A stretch of 64,000 nt of DNA from Calditrichota bacterium (GCA_013152715.1 JAADFU010000190.1:32675-96674), one strand, 5' to 3'; positions 42,332-51,531 are shown, numbered from the stretch's first letter. The notes: generated from the sequence alone by a model not told the origin. Translations and numbers: made by a program.

Positions 42332-42886
42332 TTAATTCGGTGGCTGCTGATTGGGCTGTTGAGGAGGCTCGCCTTTTTGCGGATTGACTTTGATTTTTGT
42401 GCGAACAACCCAGGCGTCGTTGAATCCCCTTGCTACGGCCAATTTCTGGAGTTGTTCCGCTTCCCGGCGCGTTACGAAATCGCCGATGCGCACTTTGTAA
42501 TACGGCGCGTCATATTTGAGGTATATATTTTCGTCGATAAAATTTAATATTGCTTCCTGTTGAATCGCACGCGCTTTTTGCTCATCGGATACCGCACAAA
42601 TTTGTACGCGAAAACCTACGACATCTGCCGTCGCTTGTTCGCCGCCATCGGACTGTTGCAGCAATTTGTCAATGTTGTCCGAGCGAGTCGCGGTATTTTT
42701 CGTCCTCTGAATTTGAATCTCTTCGCGATCCAGCTTCATCGGATCAAAATTTTCATTGATCACCCCGGGCCGCTCCTGGTATTTCTCAGTCGATTTTTTT
42801 CCGTTCAATTTCGCGGTGCTACTGCATCCGACCAGCAGAAAAAGCAGAAGAGTAAAAATGATAGGATAATTCAGCGCCTTCTTCAT
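42332..42886 (-). CDS. SPOR-domain lipoprotein
   Basis: SPOR domains bind denuded glycan strands of septal peptidoglycan. The 184-residue product has a lipoprotein signal with lipobox LVGC (lipidated Cys21), a charged linker, and a SPOR domain at about residues 90-165 (GFRVQICAVSDEQKARAIQQ; YYKVRIGDFVTRREAEQLQK). The C-terminus is a short Pro/Gln-rich tail. Start: GGAG is six bases before this ATG and three before the adjacent upstream ATG. A role in cell division or envelope organisation is inferred from the domain. Confidence 0.88.
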   Translation of the reverse strand: MKKALNYPIIFTLLLFLLVGCSSTAKLNGKKSTEKYQERPGVINENFDPMKLDREEIQIQRTKNTATRSDNIDKLLQQSDGGEQATADVVGFRVQICAVSDEQKARAIQQEAILNFIDENIYLKYDAPYYKVRIGDFVTRREAEQLQKLAVARGFNDAWVVRTKIKVNPQKGEPPQQPNQQPPN

Positions 42887-42984
42887 CATTTTCTCCGAAA
42901 TTTAAAAACACGGGCAAAACGCTGCAAATGCACAAAAATACTTTTGCGAAACGAATTCCGCCCTGACCGTTTTTATTTATTCTA

Positions 42985-43013
42985 AAGATAATGAAAAATC
43001 CGCTCAAAGTCAA
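42985..43013 (-). promoter_or_regulatory. Promoter of the SPOR lipoprotein gene
   Basis: On the minus strand, TTGACT (43008-43013) and TATCTT (42985-42990) are separated by 17 bases. The start would be near 42978, leaving a leader of about 90 bases. The same -10 sequence TATCTTTA occurs in the divergent promoter at 43412-43440. Confidence 0.6.
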
Positions 43014-43411
43014 TACAAAAAACCAACGAGAAATTTTACCGAATTTGCCGCTCTGAAAAAATAGAACCCGTGAAATTAAAAGATTCGGACTGTTCCGAGC
43101 GGCACGCGGCAATCAAAGCAAACTCCCGTCCGCTAAACATGAGTCTCCGCCGACAATTTCTGCGTTGCCAGTTCACCGCAAAAAGCCTTGCAACGTCAAA
43201 AGAAACTGTCAAACATCGCAGACGCTTTTCCGCCTGATCTCCTTCAAAAAATTGCTTTTCCGATTTCATTTCAATTTTGAAATCAATGAGCACTTTGCCC
43301 AACTAATATTTCTATGTCTATCTTATTTATTTTATTGAACTAATAATATATTTTATATTTTCGCCCTTATTTTACAAATAATTACCCTCTCATCATTATT
43401 GCTTTTTTCTC
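43014..43411. other. Divergent intergenic region without a convincing gene
   Basis: This is the core of the 609-base gap between the SPOR lipoprotein and the TPR exoprotein. It has one open frame of 88 codons on the minus strand (43036-43302), but that frame starts with TTG, has no ribosome-binding site and no recognisable domain. The stretch 43310-43400 is extremely A/T-rich. Confidence 0.5.
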
Positions 43412-43440
43412 TTGAGTTCTAAAAAATATAATCTTATCTT
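43412..43440 (+). promoter_or_regulatory. Promoter of the large TPR exoprotein gene
   Basis: TTGAGT (43412-43417) and TATCTT (43435-43440) are separated by 17 bases; transcription would start near 43447, about 50 bases before the ATG at 43496. The -10 and its flank match the divergent promoter at 42985. Confidence 0.55.
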
Positions 43441-43495
43441 TAACCTACGTTTTTTTTCGGGTCGAAATCATCGCTGTTAATTTGTGAGGTCAGCC

Positions 43496-46429
43496 ATGCA
43501 CTGCTTACAGGAATTTCATCGGCTAAACCGCGCGTTTCGTTGCTATTTTTCACGGGGCGTTTTGTTTTCAATTTTCATTTTTTCTTCGGTTAACGGGGCG
43601 AATGATAAAATCACGCCATCAGCGGCGTCGCCCATCGGCATCACCTATGTGAAGCAACTCAAAAGAGAACTCAAAGTCACGGAAGTCGCCATCCTTTACG
43701 CGGAAGATGCCATCCGATCGGTATCCGACTCCACTTATCTGGCGGAAATGTTATTTCATTTATCCGAGTTAGAAGTTCGCCGCGAACGGCTGCGCTTCGA
43801 ATTTGAAATGATCAAATACGATCATCGCCAACAGCTTTTTGAATCGAGGAAAGTGAAAACGGAACCAGAACCGCCGACGCTGTCCTTTGCCAGAGCCATT
43901 GGCATCAACGAGCAGATTCTGGAATCGTTCCCCAATGTTCCCTTCAAACAGAAAGTACTCTATCGAAATTCCATCTGTTATTACGAGACCGGCCAAAAAG
44001 ACAAGGCAAAGGAAATATTTCTGAAATTAATCCCGCAGGTCAAATCGGACACGGTGCGCGCGGAATTGACATTTCGCCTCGGGGAATGTTATTTTGACAA
44101 GCAGGATTACAAAAAAGCGCTCATCTCTTACAATCATATTCTAAAATCCTGGGACAGTCCGTTTTTTGCCATGGCGCTGTACAAAATCGGTTGGTGCCAC
44201 TATCTCACCAACCGCATTCCCGACGCCATCAGCACATTTTATTATCTGCTCAAAGACATCCGCCTGCTGGAAACGATGGACTCAGAGATTCTCGGCAAAT
44301 CCCAATTAGAATTGCGCGATGAGGTTTTACAATACATCGCGCTGAGTTTCAGCGAATTTGGCGGAACGCAACTGTTGCTCGACTTCATTGACAAAAACGG
44401 AACGACCGACTACAAACCGCATCTGTTGTACAAATTGGGCAAGATTTTTTTCAAGCGTGATTTTTACAAGGACGCGCTGGAGGCATTAAATTATGTTAAA
44501 CAAAATTTTGCAACTTTTGAGCAATTACCTGAAGTTTACAAATTAATTTTTGAAAATTACAATCGACTGGAGCAATCAAAAAAAGCGATTGCTGCTCGGG
44601 ACGAATTTATGCGCGCTTGCGGCGACGCTAGCCAGTGGAGCATGGCGCATCCCTACAGTGAATTTCGTACGGCGTACGATTCTACGTTAGCGGAAATGGA
44701 TTATCGGATTGCCTCTCCGATTTTGCAATCAGCCGATAGTCTGTTTGCGCTGGAGAAATTTGAACTCGCCATGCCGGTTTACCAGCAATTTTTGTCCGTC
44801 TTTTCCAAAGACAAACGCTGCGATCACGCTCAATTTTGCGTTGCCGAGTGTTTTTTCAATTTGCGCCAGTTTGCAGAAGCTGAAAAAGAATATCAAAAAT
44901 TAATCGACAAGTTCCCGAATAGCGAATTATTCGAAGACGCCGCCTACAATCGCGTAATCTGTTTCGACGAAATGACAGCCGCCGACACGCCCGAAAAATC
45001 CAAAGGTCTCCCCTTTCCGCTCATTACTGCCTGTGAGCAATTTTTGGAGTCTGTTCCTACCTCTGACCGCACGGTTGAAATTGAATTAAAATTGGCAGAG
45101 ATTTATTATCAGTACGAAGTGTGGCAGGAAAGCGAAAAATGGACTCGTTCGGCGCTGATGTCCATTCTGAAAACAAAAATAGGCACACCCTACAAACTTA
45201 ATGCAATGAATATGTTAGCACAAATTAAATTTAAGCGAAAAAATTACGCAACCGCGGCGGCGATTTTCACAAGATTGAAAAAAGAAAAACCGGACTCCGC
45301 CCAACTGCTGCAAATGTGCGACAAAATGATCGCTTCGGCGCAGTACAAAATCGGGGAAAAATTGAAATCCGGCGGCTGGGTCGAAAAAGCGGCGCAAAGT
45401 TTTGAGCTAACCGCCATTCGTTCCGCAGACAAAGAAATTGCGCGTGCCGCTCAGTTCGAAGCTGCGGTGCAATACGAAAAGATCGGCAAAAATCTGAAAG
45501 CAGCGGTGAATTTCGAATCTTTCTACCGCCGTTTTCCCGACCATCGACAGGCAACGGAAGCCCTGTACCGCGCCGCCAGTTTGAGAGAAAAATTGCAACA
45601 ATACCATTTAGCGGCGACCGATTACCGGCGCTTGTTCCGGATTTTGGGCAATAGCGACAAAGGAGCCGCCGCCCTGTTCAATGCCGGATTGGCGCTGGAA
45701 AATGCCGGCGACTGGTTAGCAATGCGCCAGATATTCCGGGATTACTCGCTTCAATTTCCGCAGGATGAAAATCGCGTGTTAGAAGCGATGTTCAAAATGG
45801 CGTACGCCAGTGAAAAACAGCGCCTTGCGGGCAGCGCGCGGCAGGACTACCTGAAAGTGCTCGACAAACACAGACAGCTTTCCGCAGCAGGACTGAAAGT
45901 GAACGATGATTTCGCGGCCGAGGCTGCTTTTCGTCTGGCGGAAATGGATCACGAATATTTTCGCGGACTGAAACTCGTTCCGCCTTTTCAATTTCATCTG
46001 AAACAAAAACAGGCGGCATTCTCGGCAATGCTAAAAAAATACGTGAACGTCACGCGCTACGACATGGCGGAATGGACCACGGCGTCGTTCTACCAGATCG
46101 GATTGGCGTACGAGGAATTTTGCCAGGACATTCTCAACTCGCCGGAACCGGGCGGATTGACCGCAAAGCAGAAACAGGCATATTGGACCACTATCGAAAA
46201 CCAATTAGTCATTCCGCTGCAATTGGAGGCGTTCAAATATTACCAGGCAAATCTGAATATCGCCATGCAGCACAGCATCCAAAACACCTGGACTGAACGC
46301 ACCAGAGAGCAACTGATGCTGTTGAGACAGACTCTGGCGGGTAAAAATGCCCTGCCGACCGACGAGCAAATCAAACGCGCTGGGACAGACGTACCGCGGC
46401 GACAGAGGAAAAGCAGGCGGACGTTGTAG
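43496..46429 (+). CDS. Exported tetratricopeptide-repeat protein, 977 residues
   Basis: The function is unknown. A signal peptide is visible at residues 1-37 or so (Arg-rich N-region, then GVLFSIFIFSSVNGA). Most of the rest is helical TPR/Sel1-like repeats, for example LTFRLGECYFDKQDYKKALI, YKIGWCHYLTNRIPDAISTF and FCVAECFFNLRQFAEAEKEY, with the last about 80 residues basic. The ATG at 43496 has GAGG six bases upstream; an in-frame GTG at 43484 lies before that site. Such proteins usually scaffold periplasmic complexes. The neighbouring SPOR lipoprotein and amidase suggest, but do not prove, a peptidoglycan or division link. Confidence 0.88.
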   Translation: MHCLQEFHRLNRAFRCYFSRGVLFSIFIFSSVNGANDKITPSAASPIGITYVKQLKRELKVTEVAILYAEDAIRSVSDSTYLAEMLFHLSELEVRRERLRFEFEMIKYDHRQQLFESRKVKTEPEPPTLSFARAIGINEQILESFPNVPFKQKVLYRNSICYYETGQKDKAKEIFLKLIPQVKSDTVRAELTFRLGECYFDKQDYKKALISYNHILKSWDSPFFAMALYKIGWCHYLTNRIPDAISTFYYLLKDIRLLETMDSEILGKSQLELRDEVLQYIALSFSEFGGTQLLLDFIDKNGTTDYKPHLLYKLGKIFFKRDFYKDALEALNYVKQNFATFEQLPEVYKLIFENYNRLEQSKKAIAARDEFMRACGDASQWSMAHPYSEFRTAYDSTLAEMDYRIASPILQSADSLFALEKFELAMPVYQQFLSVFSKDKRCDHAQFCVAECFFNLRQFAEAEKEYQKLIDKFPNSELFEDAAYNRVICFDEMTAADTPEKSKGLPFPLITACEQFLESVPTSDRTVEIELKLAEIYYQYEVWQESEKWTRSALMSILKTKIGTPYKLNAMNMLAQIKFKRKNYATAAAIFTRLKKEKPDSAQLLQMCDKMIASAQYKIGEKLKSGGWVEKAAQSFELTAIRSADKEIARAAQFEAAVQYEKIGKNLKAAVNFESFYRRFPDHRQATEALYRAASLREKLQQYHLAATDYRRLFRILGNSDKGAAALFNAGLALENAGDWLAMRQIFRDYSLQFPQDENRVLEAMFKMAYASEKQRLAGSARQDYLKVLDKHRQLSAAGLKVNDDFAAEAAFRLAEMDHEYFRGLKLVPPFQFHLKQKQAAFSAMLKKYVNVTRYDMAEWTTASFYQIGLAYEEFCQDILNSPEPGGLTAKQKQAYWTTIENQLVIPLQLEAFKYYQANLNIAMQHSIQNTWTERTREQLMLLRQTLAGKNALPTDEQIKRAGTDVPRRQRKSRRTL

Positions 46430-46674
46430 TTTTGTGAGCATAAAAATTGAACGCCGATCAAACGGATTGTCGCGCATTTTTCTCAATTGAACCCTGGCGA
46501 TCAGTTAAAACCAGTCAAACGTTCGGCGTTTTCCGTGCGACATTAAATTTGCGATCAACGACAAAAAAATCAACATTTTTTTCTCTTCCAAAAATCGTCT
46601 GAGAAAAATCATTTTTCCTCAAAATATTTCCCCTTCATTTTCTCATTCCCATTCCCACATTTTCAATTAATTTC
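46430..46674. other. Intergenic stretch before the amidase promoter
   Basis: Part of the 343-base gap between the TPR gene and the amidase gene. It contains AACGCCGA at 46450-46457 and its complement at 46521-46528, but the 63-base loop and weak T-run make a terminator doubtful. Nothing else was recognised. Confidence 0.4.
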
Positions 46675-46703
46675 TTGACATTAACTGATTAATATCGTAT
46701 AAT
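46675..46703 (+). promoter_or_regulatory. Consensus sigma-70 promoter of the amidase operon
   Basis: TTGACA (46675-46680) and TATAAT (46698-46703) match the E. coli consensus at all twelve positions with the ideal 17-base spacer. The start would be near 46710, giving a leader of about 60 bases. It is the best promoter match in the window. Confidence 0.8.
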
Positions 46704-46772
46704 TTAGACAGAATTCATTTCAAAAAATAATCCCGAAAAAAATCGACGGACAAATTTAGCGGCGAGTTGATG

Positions 46773-48581
46773 ATGAGAAAACTTTTCACAACATTTTCAA
46801 TTGCAATTTTATTTTTTTCCGCGCAAGACGTTTTTTGTCAACTGAAACTGAACATCGTCCATCCCAAACCGAACAGCACGATCATTGCTTCGGACACAAT
46901 ATTCGTTTACGGGAACGTCAGCCCGCCGCAGGCGGAAGTTTTTATCAATGGCATACCGGCGGAAGTGTACCACAATGGCGCATTCCTGGTTGTCATTCCG
47001 GTTGCTGTTGGATTTTCTTCCATTCACTGCATGGCAATTCTGGACGCGGACACTGCCAGGGTCGTGACAGAGGTTTACGTTCCCTACTATTTGAAAACCT
47101 CTCCCGAAGACGTACTGACCATCGACACCAGCTACGTGTTCCCGCGCGAAAACTGGACGCTGCGGTCCGGCGACATCATCAAAGTGGCAGTGAAAGGTAC
47201 GCCCGACTGCAAGGCGCAATTTTCCATCAAGGGCATCGTGGAAAATCTTCCCATGACAGAACTCGAGCCCCGACGGCGCTACTACTGGGGGGAATCGATT
47301 TTTGGGCAGGGGACAAATTATCAGATGGCAGAAGTGCGCGGAATCTACACTGGCTCCTGCATCATTCAGCCGTGGGATTGGGGCGAAAATTTGCCGATCA
47401 CTTTCACGCTGCAGGACAGCTCGGGAAAAATAATTCGAACCACCGCGCCGGGGGAATTGTCAATTAACGTGTCCGCCATTCCGCAGATTGTGGAATTCAA
47501 AGAGAACGTCATTCATCGGCTCAGCGGCACGCGCATCGGGACGCAGCTTTTTCTTTTTCGCGGCGTCAGGGCGCGCGCCACTATGCGCCGAGGAAAACGC
47601 ATAAAAATTCTGTACACCGATGAAAAAACGCTCTGGATCAAAAGCAGCGCCATCGATTCTCTGCCGCCGGGTTCCACAATTCCCGAAGGCATTGTGTCAG
47701 ATATGCGAACTGCAGAACGCGATGGCTGGGCGAGTCTGGAAATTAATCTCGAACAACGGGTTCCGTTCAGCGTGTCGGAATATCTAAAACCCACGCGACT
47801 CGTGGTACATTTTTTCAATGCGAGCCTATCGCCGGATTCCATTCGCATGGACGTGAACGATCCGCTCATCAGAAATATTCACTGGGAAAATGATTCCGAA
47901 GAAAATCTGAAACTGGTCGTGAATATCAATCAGAAACGCCATTGGGGTTACGATCCTTATTATCGCAATGGCAAATTTTATCTGGACATCAAGAAGAAAC
48001 CTCGCAGCGGCGGCTGGTTTCGTTCTCCGCTGCGCGACGTGGTGATTTGTCTGGATCCCGGCCACAGTCCGGATTTGGGGGCAATCAGTCCGTTCGGCGT
48101 CGCTGAAAAAGACATTAATTTTGAATACTGCAAGGCGCTCAAAGAAAAATTAGAAAAAAAGGGCGCCCGCGTTTTTCTGACCCGCGGAAAAGCTGACGGC
48201 ATCTCCCTGCAATCGCGCGTGCAATTTGCTAAATTCATCAACGCCGATATTTTCATCAGCATACACTTTAACGGCATTCCCGACGGCGTGAATCCGTTTC
48301 CCATCCGCGGCGTAGCGACTTATTACAATCAGCCGCACAGCTATCGGCTGGCTTACTTGATTCAAAACAAAATGTTGGACTACACTCGAGCGCCGAATTT
48401 CGGACTCTACTATGCAAATTTGTTCGTCTGCCGCACGCCGCAGACAATTGCCGTGCTGGCGGAACCAGGATTTATCACCCATCCGGTGGAAGAGACAATG
48501 ATCAGATCGAAAAATTACCGCACTCGAGTCGTGAATGCAATCGAAAAAGCGCTGGAGCAATTCCTGAAGGAGACGCATTAA
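46773..48581 (+). CDS. Exported N-acetylmuramoyl-L-alanine amidase
   Basis: It cleaves the amide bond between N-acetylmuramic acid and the stem peptide in peptidoglycan. The 602-residue product has a signal peptide (about 1-23, ending FFSAQDVFCQ), N-terminal beta-rich regions, an AMIN-like segment near 340-410, and a C-terminal Amidase_3 domain. Zinc ligands are visible as His about 431 (LDPGHSPD), Glu about 445 (AEKDINFEY) and His in FISIHFNG; the catalytic Glu is in VLAEPGFITHPVEE. Two more start codons (46767, 46770) lie just upstream; GGCGAG spacing favours 46773. It heads a five-gene operon. Confidence 0.93.
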   Translation: MRKLFTTFSIAILFFSAQDVFCQLKLNIVHPKPNSTIIASDTIFVYGNVSPPQAEVFINGIPAEVYHNGAFLVVIPVAVGFSSIHCMAILDADTARVVTEVYVPYYLKTSPEDVLTIDTSYVFPRENWTLRSGDIIKVAVKGTPDCKAQFSIKGIVENLPMTELEPRRRYYWGESIFGQGTNYQMAEVRGIYTGSCIIQPWDWGENLPITFTLQDSSGKIIRTTAPGELSINVSAIPQIVEFKENVIHRLSGTRIGTQLFLFRGVRARATMRRGKRIKILYTDEKTLWIKSSAIDSLPPGSTIPEGIVSDMRTAERDGWASLEINLEQRVPFSVSEYLKPTRLVVHFFNASLSPDSIRMDVNDPLIRNIHWENDSEENLKLVVNINQKRHWGYDPYYRNGKFYLDIKKKPRSGGWFRSPLRDVVICLDPGHSPDLGAISPFGVAEKDINFEYCKALKEKLEKKGARVFLTRGKADGISLQSRVQFAKFINADIFISIHFNGIPDGVNPFPIRGVATYYNQPHSYRLAYLIQNKMLDYTRAPNFGLYYANLFVCRTPQTIAVLAEPGFITHPVEETMIRSKNYRTRVVNAIEKALEQFLKETH

Positions 48582-49118
48582 ATGAATTCGAGTAATCCGA
48601 GGAATTTCCGCTTTTGTCCCGTGTGCAGCGGCGATCTGCGCGAAAAATTTGTTCACGATGAAAACACGAAACGATTGATTTGCCAAAACTGTGGTTTTGT
48701 TTTTTACATGAATCCGGTTCCCGCAGTGGCCGTGATTTTATTTCAAAATGATGAAATTTTACTGGTGAAAAGAAAATTTCCGCCCCAAGCAGGGGACTGG
48801 ACTTTGCCAGCCGGATTCATGGAATACTGGGAAAGCCCGGAGGAATGCGCCATTCGCGAGACAAAGGAAGAGACGAATCTGGATATTCGTATCAGCGGAA
48901 TATTTGCCGCGCTGCCGGGCTCGTACGAAATGCAAATTCAAATTGTGCTTATTGTTTACCACGGGAAAATTATCGGCGGCGACCTGCGTCCCGGCGACGA
49001 CGCGATTGAGGCAAATTTTTTTCCGCTGGATAATTTACCGGAGAATGTGGCATTTTCTGCGCACCGCGAGGTGCTGAAACGGCTGCAAAAGGAGCAAAAC
49101 ATCCAAATCGGTGAATGA
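48582..49118 (+). CDS. Nudix hydrolase with N-terminal zinc ribbon
   Basis: Nudix enzymes hydrolyse nucleoside diphosphates linked to another moiety. The 178-residue product has a zinc ribbon (C12-x2-C15, C34-x2-C37) and a Nudix box from G78 to L100 (GFMEYWESPEECAIRE, then TKEETNL). The usual second Gly of the box is Asn99, a conservative departure. The domain layout resembles NUDIX proteins of the NudC-related or ADP-ribose pyrophosphatase-like groups; the substrate cannot be assigned. Its ATG directly follows the amidase stop codon. Confidence 0.92.
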   Translation: MNSSNPRNFRFCPVCSGDLREKFVHDENTKRLICQNCGFVFYMNPVPAVAVILFQNDEILLVKRKFPPQAGDWTLPAGFMEYWESPEECAIRETKEETNLDIRISGIFAALPGSYEMQIQIVLIVYHGKIIGGDLRPGDDAIEANFFPLDNLPENVAFSAHREVLKRLQKEQNIQIGE

Positions 49119-49141
49119 ACTTTGTCCGGAATTAAACCAAA

Positions 49142-49834
49142 ATGAAAATTGCACATACTCATTCTTGGCAGGTCACTCTGAAAAAAGCGGCTGATATTCA
49201 AGAGGAATTAGCCAAAAAACTCTTTTTTGAGCCATTGATCGGGAGAGTAAAATACATTGCCGGCGCCGACGTCGCGTATTTTGACCAAATGAGGCGTTCC
49301 GTTGGCGCCGTGACCGTGATGAAATTTCCGGAATTGAACATTGTGGAACAGACCTTCGCTGTCGTCGATGTGACATTTCCGTATATTCCCGGCTATCTCA
49401 CTTTTCGCGAAGCGCCTGTTTTGCTGAAGGCTTTTGAAGAATTGCAATGCACGCCAGACCTGATCATTTTCGACGGACAGGGAATAGCTCACAGAAAAAA
49501 GATGGGCATCGCGGCGCATCTGGGGGTTCTTTTAGACATTCCATCCATCGGCTGCGCCAAAAGTCGCCTTATCGGGAATTTCGATGATCCGGCGCCGGAC
49601 AAAGGCAGTTTTTCGCCGCTCTTTTACCACGGCGAAAGAATCGGTGCGGTGGTTCGCACGCGCAAAGGAACGAAACCGGTATTTGTTTCACCCGGGCAAA
49701 AAATTACCATCCCCGAAGCGATTACCTGGGTTCTAAAATGTTGCCCAAAATATCGCGTTCCCGAGCCGGTGCGCCAGAGCCATCTTGCGGTCAATCGCTT
49801 CAAAAAGAAACTCGTTGACGAAAAAAAGGGGTAA
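49142..49834 (+). CDS. nfi: Endonuclease V (deoxyinosine 3' endonuclease)
   Basis: It nicks DNA, and in some species RNA, one nucleotide 3' of deaminated adenine (inosine). The 230-residue product has the catalytic acids Asp43 (IAGADVAYF), Glu90 (GYLTFREAP) and Asp111 (LIIFDGQGIAH), and the PYIP wedge-type motif at 80-83 (PYIPGYL). It follows the Nudix gene by 23 bases and ends three bases before the deacetylase gene, within a run of damage-handling enzymes. Confidence 0.95.
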   Translation: MKIAHTHSWQVTLKKAADIQEELAKKLFFEPLIGRVKYIAGADVAYFDQMRRSVGAVTVMKFPELNIVEQTFAVVDVTFPYIPGYLTFREAPVLLKAFEELQCTPDLIIFDGQGIAHRKKMGIAAHLGVLLDIPSIGCAKSRLIGNFDDPAPDKGSFSPLFYHGERIGAVVRTRKGTKPVFVSPGQKITIPEAITWVLKCCPKYRVPEPVRQSHLAVNRFKKKLVDEKKG

Positions 49835-49837
49835 AAC

Positions 49838-50791
49838 ATGCGAAGGACAGGATTTGTTTTTCATCCTGATTTTTTGCTTCATTCTGCCGGCGCTCTGCAT
49901 CCTGAATCTCCGCAGCGATTGGAAGCGATTTTGTCTCATCTGCGACAACGGACTTTGTGGGAAAAATTATCTCAAATCACGCCGCAGCCGGCAGATTTGC
50001 AATGGATCGAGACCATTCATTCAGTGGATTACATTCAATCTGTCCGACAGGCCTGCGCCGCCGACGGGGTGACTCATCTGGACGCGGACACCGGCATTTG
50101 TCCCCGTTCCTACGAAATTGCTCTGCTCGCAGCCGGCGCCGGAATGACCGCTGCCGACAAAATTATTTCCGGCGAAATTGACAACGCATTTTGCGCGGTG
50201 AGACCTCCCGGACATCACGCCGAATACGGTCACGCCATGGGATTTTGCCTGTTCAACAATATCGCAATTCTGGCGCGCTATCTTCAGAAGAAACAAGAAA
50301 TTGAGCGTATTTTGATTGTCGATTGGGACGTGCACCACGGCAACGGAACCCAGAACACTTTTTACGCCGATCCGTCGGTTTTTTATTTCAGCATCCATCA
50401 GTGGCCTCACTATCCTGGCAGCGGCGCGGCCAATGAAAGAGGCTCAGGAAAAGGCCTCGGCTTCACCCTGAACGCACCAATGCGCGCCGGCTCCGGGGAT
50501 CAGGATTACGCGCAGGCATTTGTCCGGCAACTCATTCCCGCCGCAGAAAAATTTAAGCCGCAATTTGTGCTCATATCCGCTGGATTCGACGCCCACAAGG
50601 ACGATCCGCTCGCAGGAATGAATTTGACGGAAACAGGGTTCACGGCGCTCAGCGACATCGTTTTTGAGCTTGCGCAGTATTATTGTGAGGGGCGACTCAT
50701 TTCTTTGCTGGAAGGCGGATATCATCTGAAAAAATTGGCTGCCAGCGTTGCAGCGCATCTCTCTGTTTTAAGTCAGGAGGCATCGCCATGA
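49838..50791 (+). CDS. Histone-deacetylase-family amidohydrolase
   Basis: Bacterial members remove acetyl or acyl groups from small amines (acetylpolyamine amidohydrolase), acetoin-pathway targets or protein lysines. The 317-residue product has the general-base pair His126-His127 (RPPGHHAEYGHAMG), zinc ligands Asp164 and His166 (VDWDVHHGNGT) and Asp251 (SAGFDAHKDDPLAG), and the transition-state Tyr295 (LEGGYHL). All catalytic residues are intact and the pattern is class II-like. No signal peptide. It overlaps the methyltransferase gene by four bases. Confidence 0.93.
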   Translation: MRRTGFVFHPDFLLHSAGALHPESPQRLEAILSHLRQRTLWEKLSQITPQPADLQWIETIHSVDYIQSVRQACAADGVTHLDADTGICPRSYEIALLAAGAGMTAADKIISGEIDNAFCAVRPPGHHAEYGHAMGFCLFNNIAILARYLQKKQEIERILIVDWDVHHGNGTQNTFYADPSVFYFSIHQWPHYPGSGAANERGSGKGLGFTLNAPMRAGSGDQDYAQAFVRQLIPAAEKFKPQFVLISAGFDAHKDDPLAGMNLTETGFTALSDIVFELAQYYCEGRLISLLEGGYHLKKLAASVAAHLSVLSQEASP

Positions 50792-51531
50792 AAAATGTAC
50801 CCAAAATCTGGCTGCTTATTTTGCTGATTTTCCCTTCAGCGCCAAATTGTCAGGGAAAACAACAGCAAGAATCAGCGGACATTTACACACGTCGCCGGCT
50901 GCGGATGGTAAAGACGCAAATTCAGGCGCGCGGCGTGAAAGACACTCTCGTGTTGAATGCCATGAAAAAAGTGCCGCGCCATCTTTTTGTTCCGGAAAAT
51001 TTAAAAGAAATGGCTTACTGGGACAGACCCTTGCCTATTGGCGAAGACCAAACCATTTCCCAGCCGTATATCGTCGCGTTCATGACTGAAAAATTGAAAT
51101 TGAAAGGAAAAGAAAAAGTGCTGGAAATCGGCACCGGATCAGGCTACCAGGCAGCGGTGCTGGCGGAAATAGCCAAAGAAGTTTACACGATTGAAATAAT
51201 TCCCAAATTGGGCGAGCAAGCGCGAGCGCGATTGGAAAGTCTGGGCTACAAAAACGTGCGCGTCAAAATTGGCGACGGCTACCGCGGCTGGCCCGAGCAC
51301 GCGCCATTTGACGCCATCATCGTCACTGCGGCGCCGGATCAAATTCCGCAGCCGCTCATCCAGCAGCTCAAACGTGGCGGCAGCATGATCATTCCGGTAG
51401 GCGATTTGTCGCAAAATTTATTTTTGATCACAAAAGACATGGATGGAACAGTTCATCGGAAATCTGTGCTGCCGGTAATTTTCGTGCCCATGACCGGTGA
51501 GGCGCAAAAACAACCTGACAAAAGAAAATAA
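50788..51531 (+). CDS. pcm: Protein-L-isoaspartate O-methyltransferase with N-terminal export signal
   Basis: It methylates L-isoaspartyl residues to start repair of age-damaged proteins. The 247-residue product has the PCMT core: PRHLFVPENLKEMAYWDRPL, TISQPYIVAFM at 89-99, and the S-adenosylmethionine motif VLEIGTGSGYQ at 111-121. Unlike the cytosolic E. coli enzyme it begins with a basic then hydrophobic segment (PKIWLLILLIFPSAPNCQG), a signal peptide or membrane anchor. Cys21 is not in a canonical lipobox. Its ATG overlaps the deacetylase stop as ATGA. S-adenosylmethionine availability outside the cytosol is an open question. Confidence 0.93.
   Translation: MKNVPKIWLLILLIFPSAPNCQGKQQQESADIYTRRRLRMVKTQIQARGVKDTLVLNAMKKVPRHLFVPENLKEMAYWDRPLPIGEDQTISQPYIVAFMTEKLKLKGKEKVLEIGTGSGYQAAVLAEIAKEVYTIEIIPKLGEQARARLESLGYKNVRVKIGDGYRGWPEHAPFDAIIVTAAPDQIPQPLIQQLKRGGSMIIPVGDLSQNLFLITKDMDGTVHRKSVLPVIFVPMTGEAQKQPDKRK

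Noticed and set aside
42819..43302. Two minus-strand open frames of about 90 codons upstream of the SPOR lipoprotein
   Set aside because: They overlap each other, one uses TTG without a ribosome-binding site, and the promoter of the lipoprotein gene lies within the region.
46450..46528. Inverted repeat AACGCCGA/TCGGCGTT after the TPR gene as a terminator
   Set aside because: The loop would be 63 bases and only a short T-run follows, so it is not convincing.
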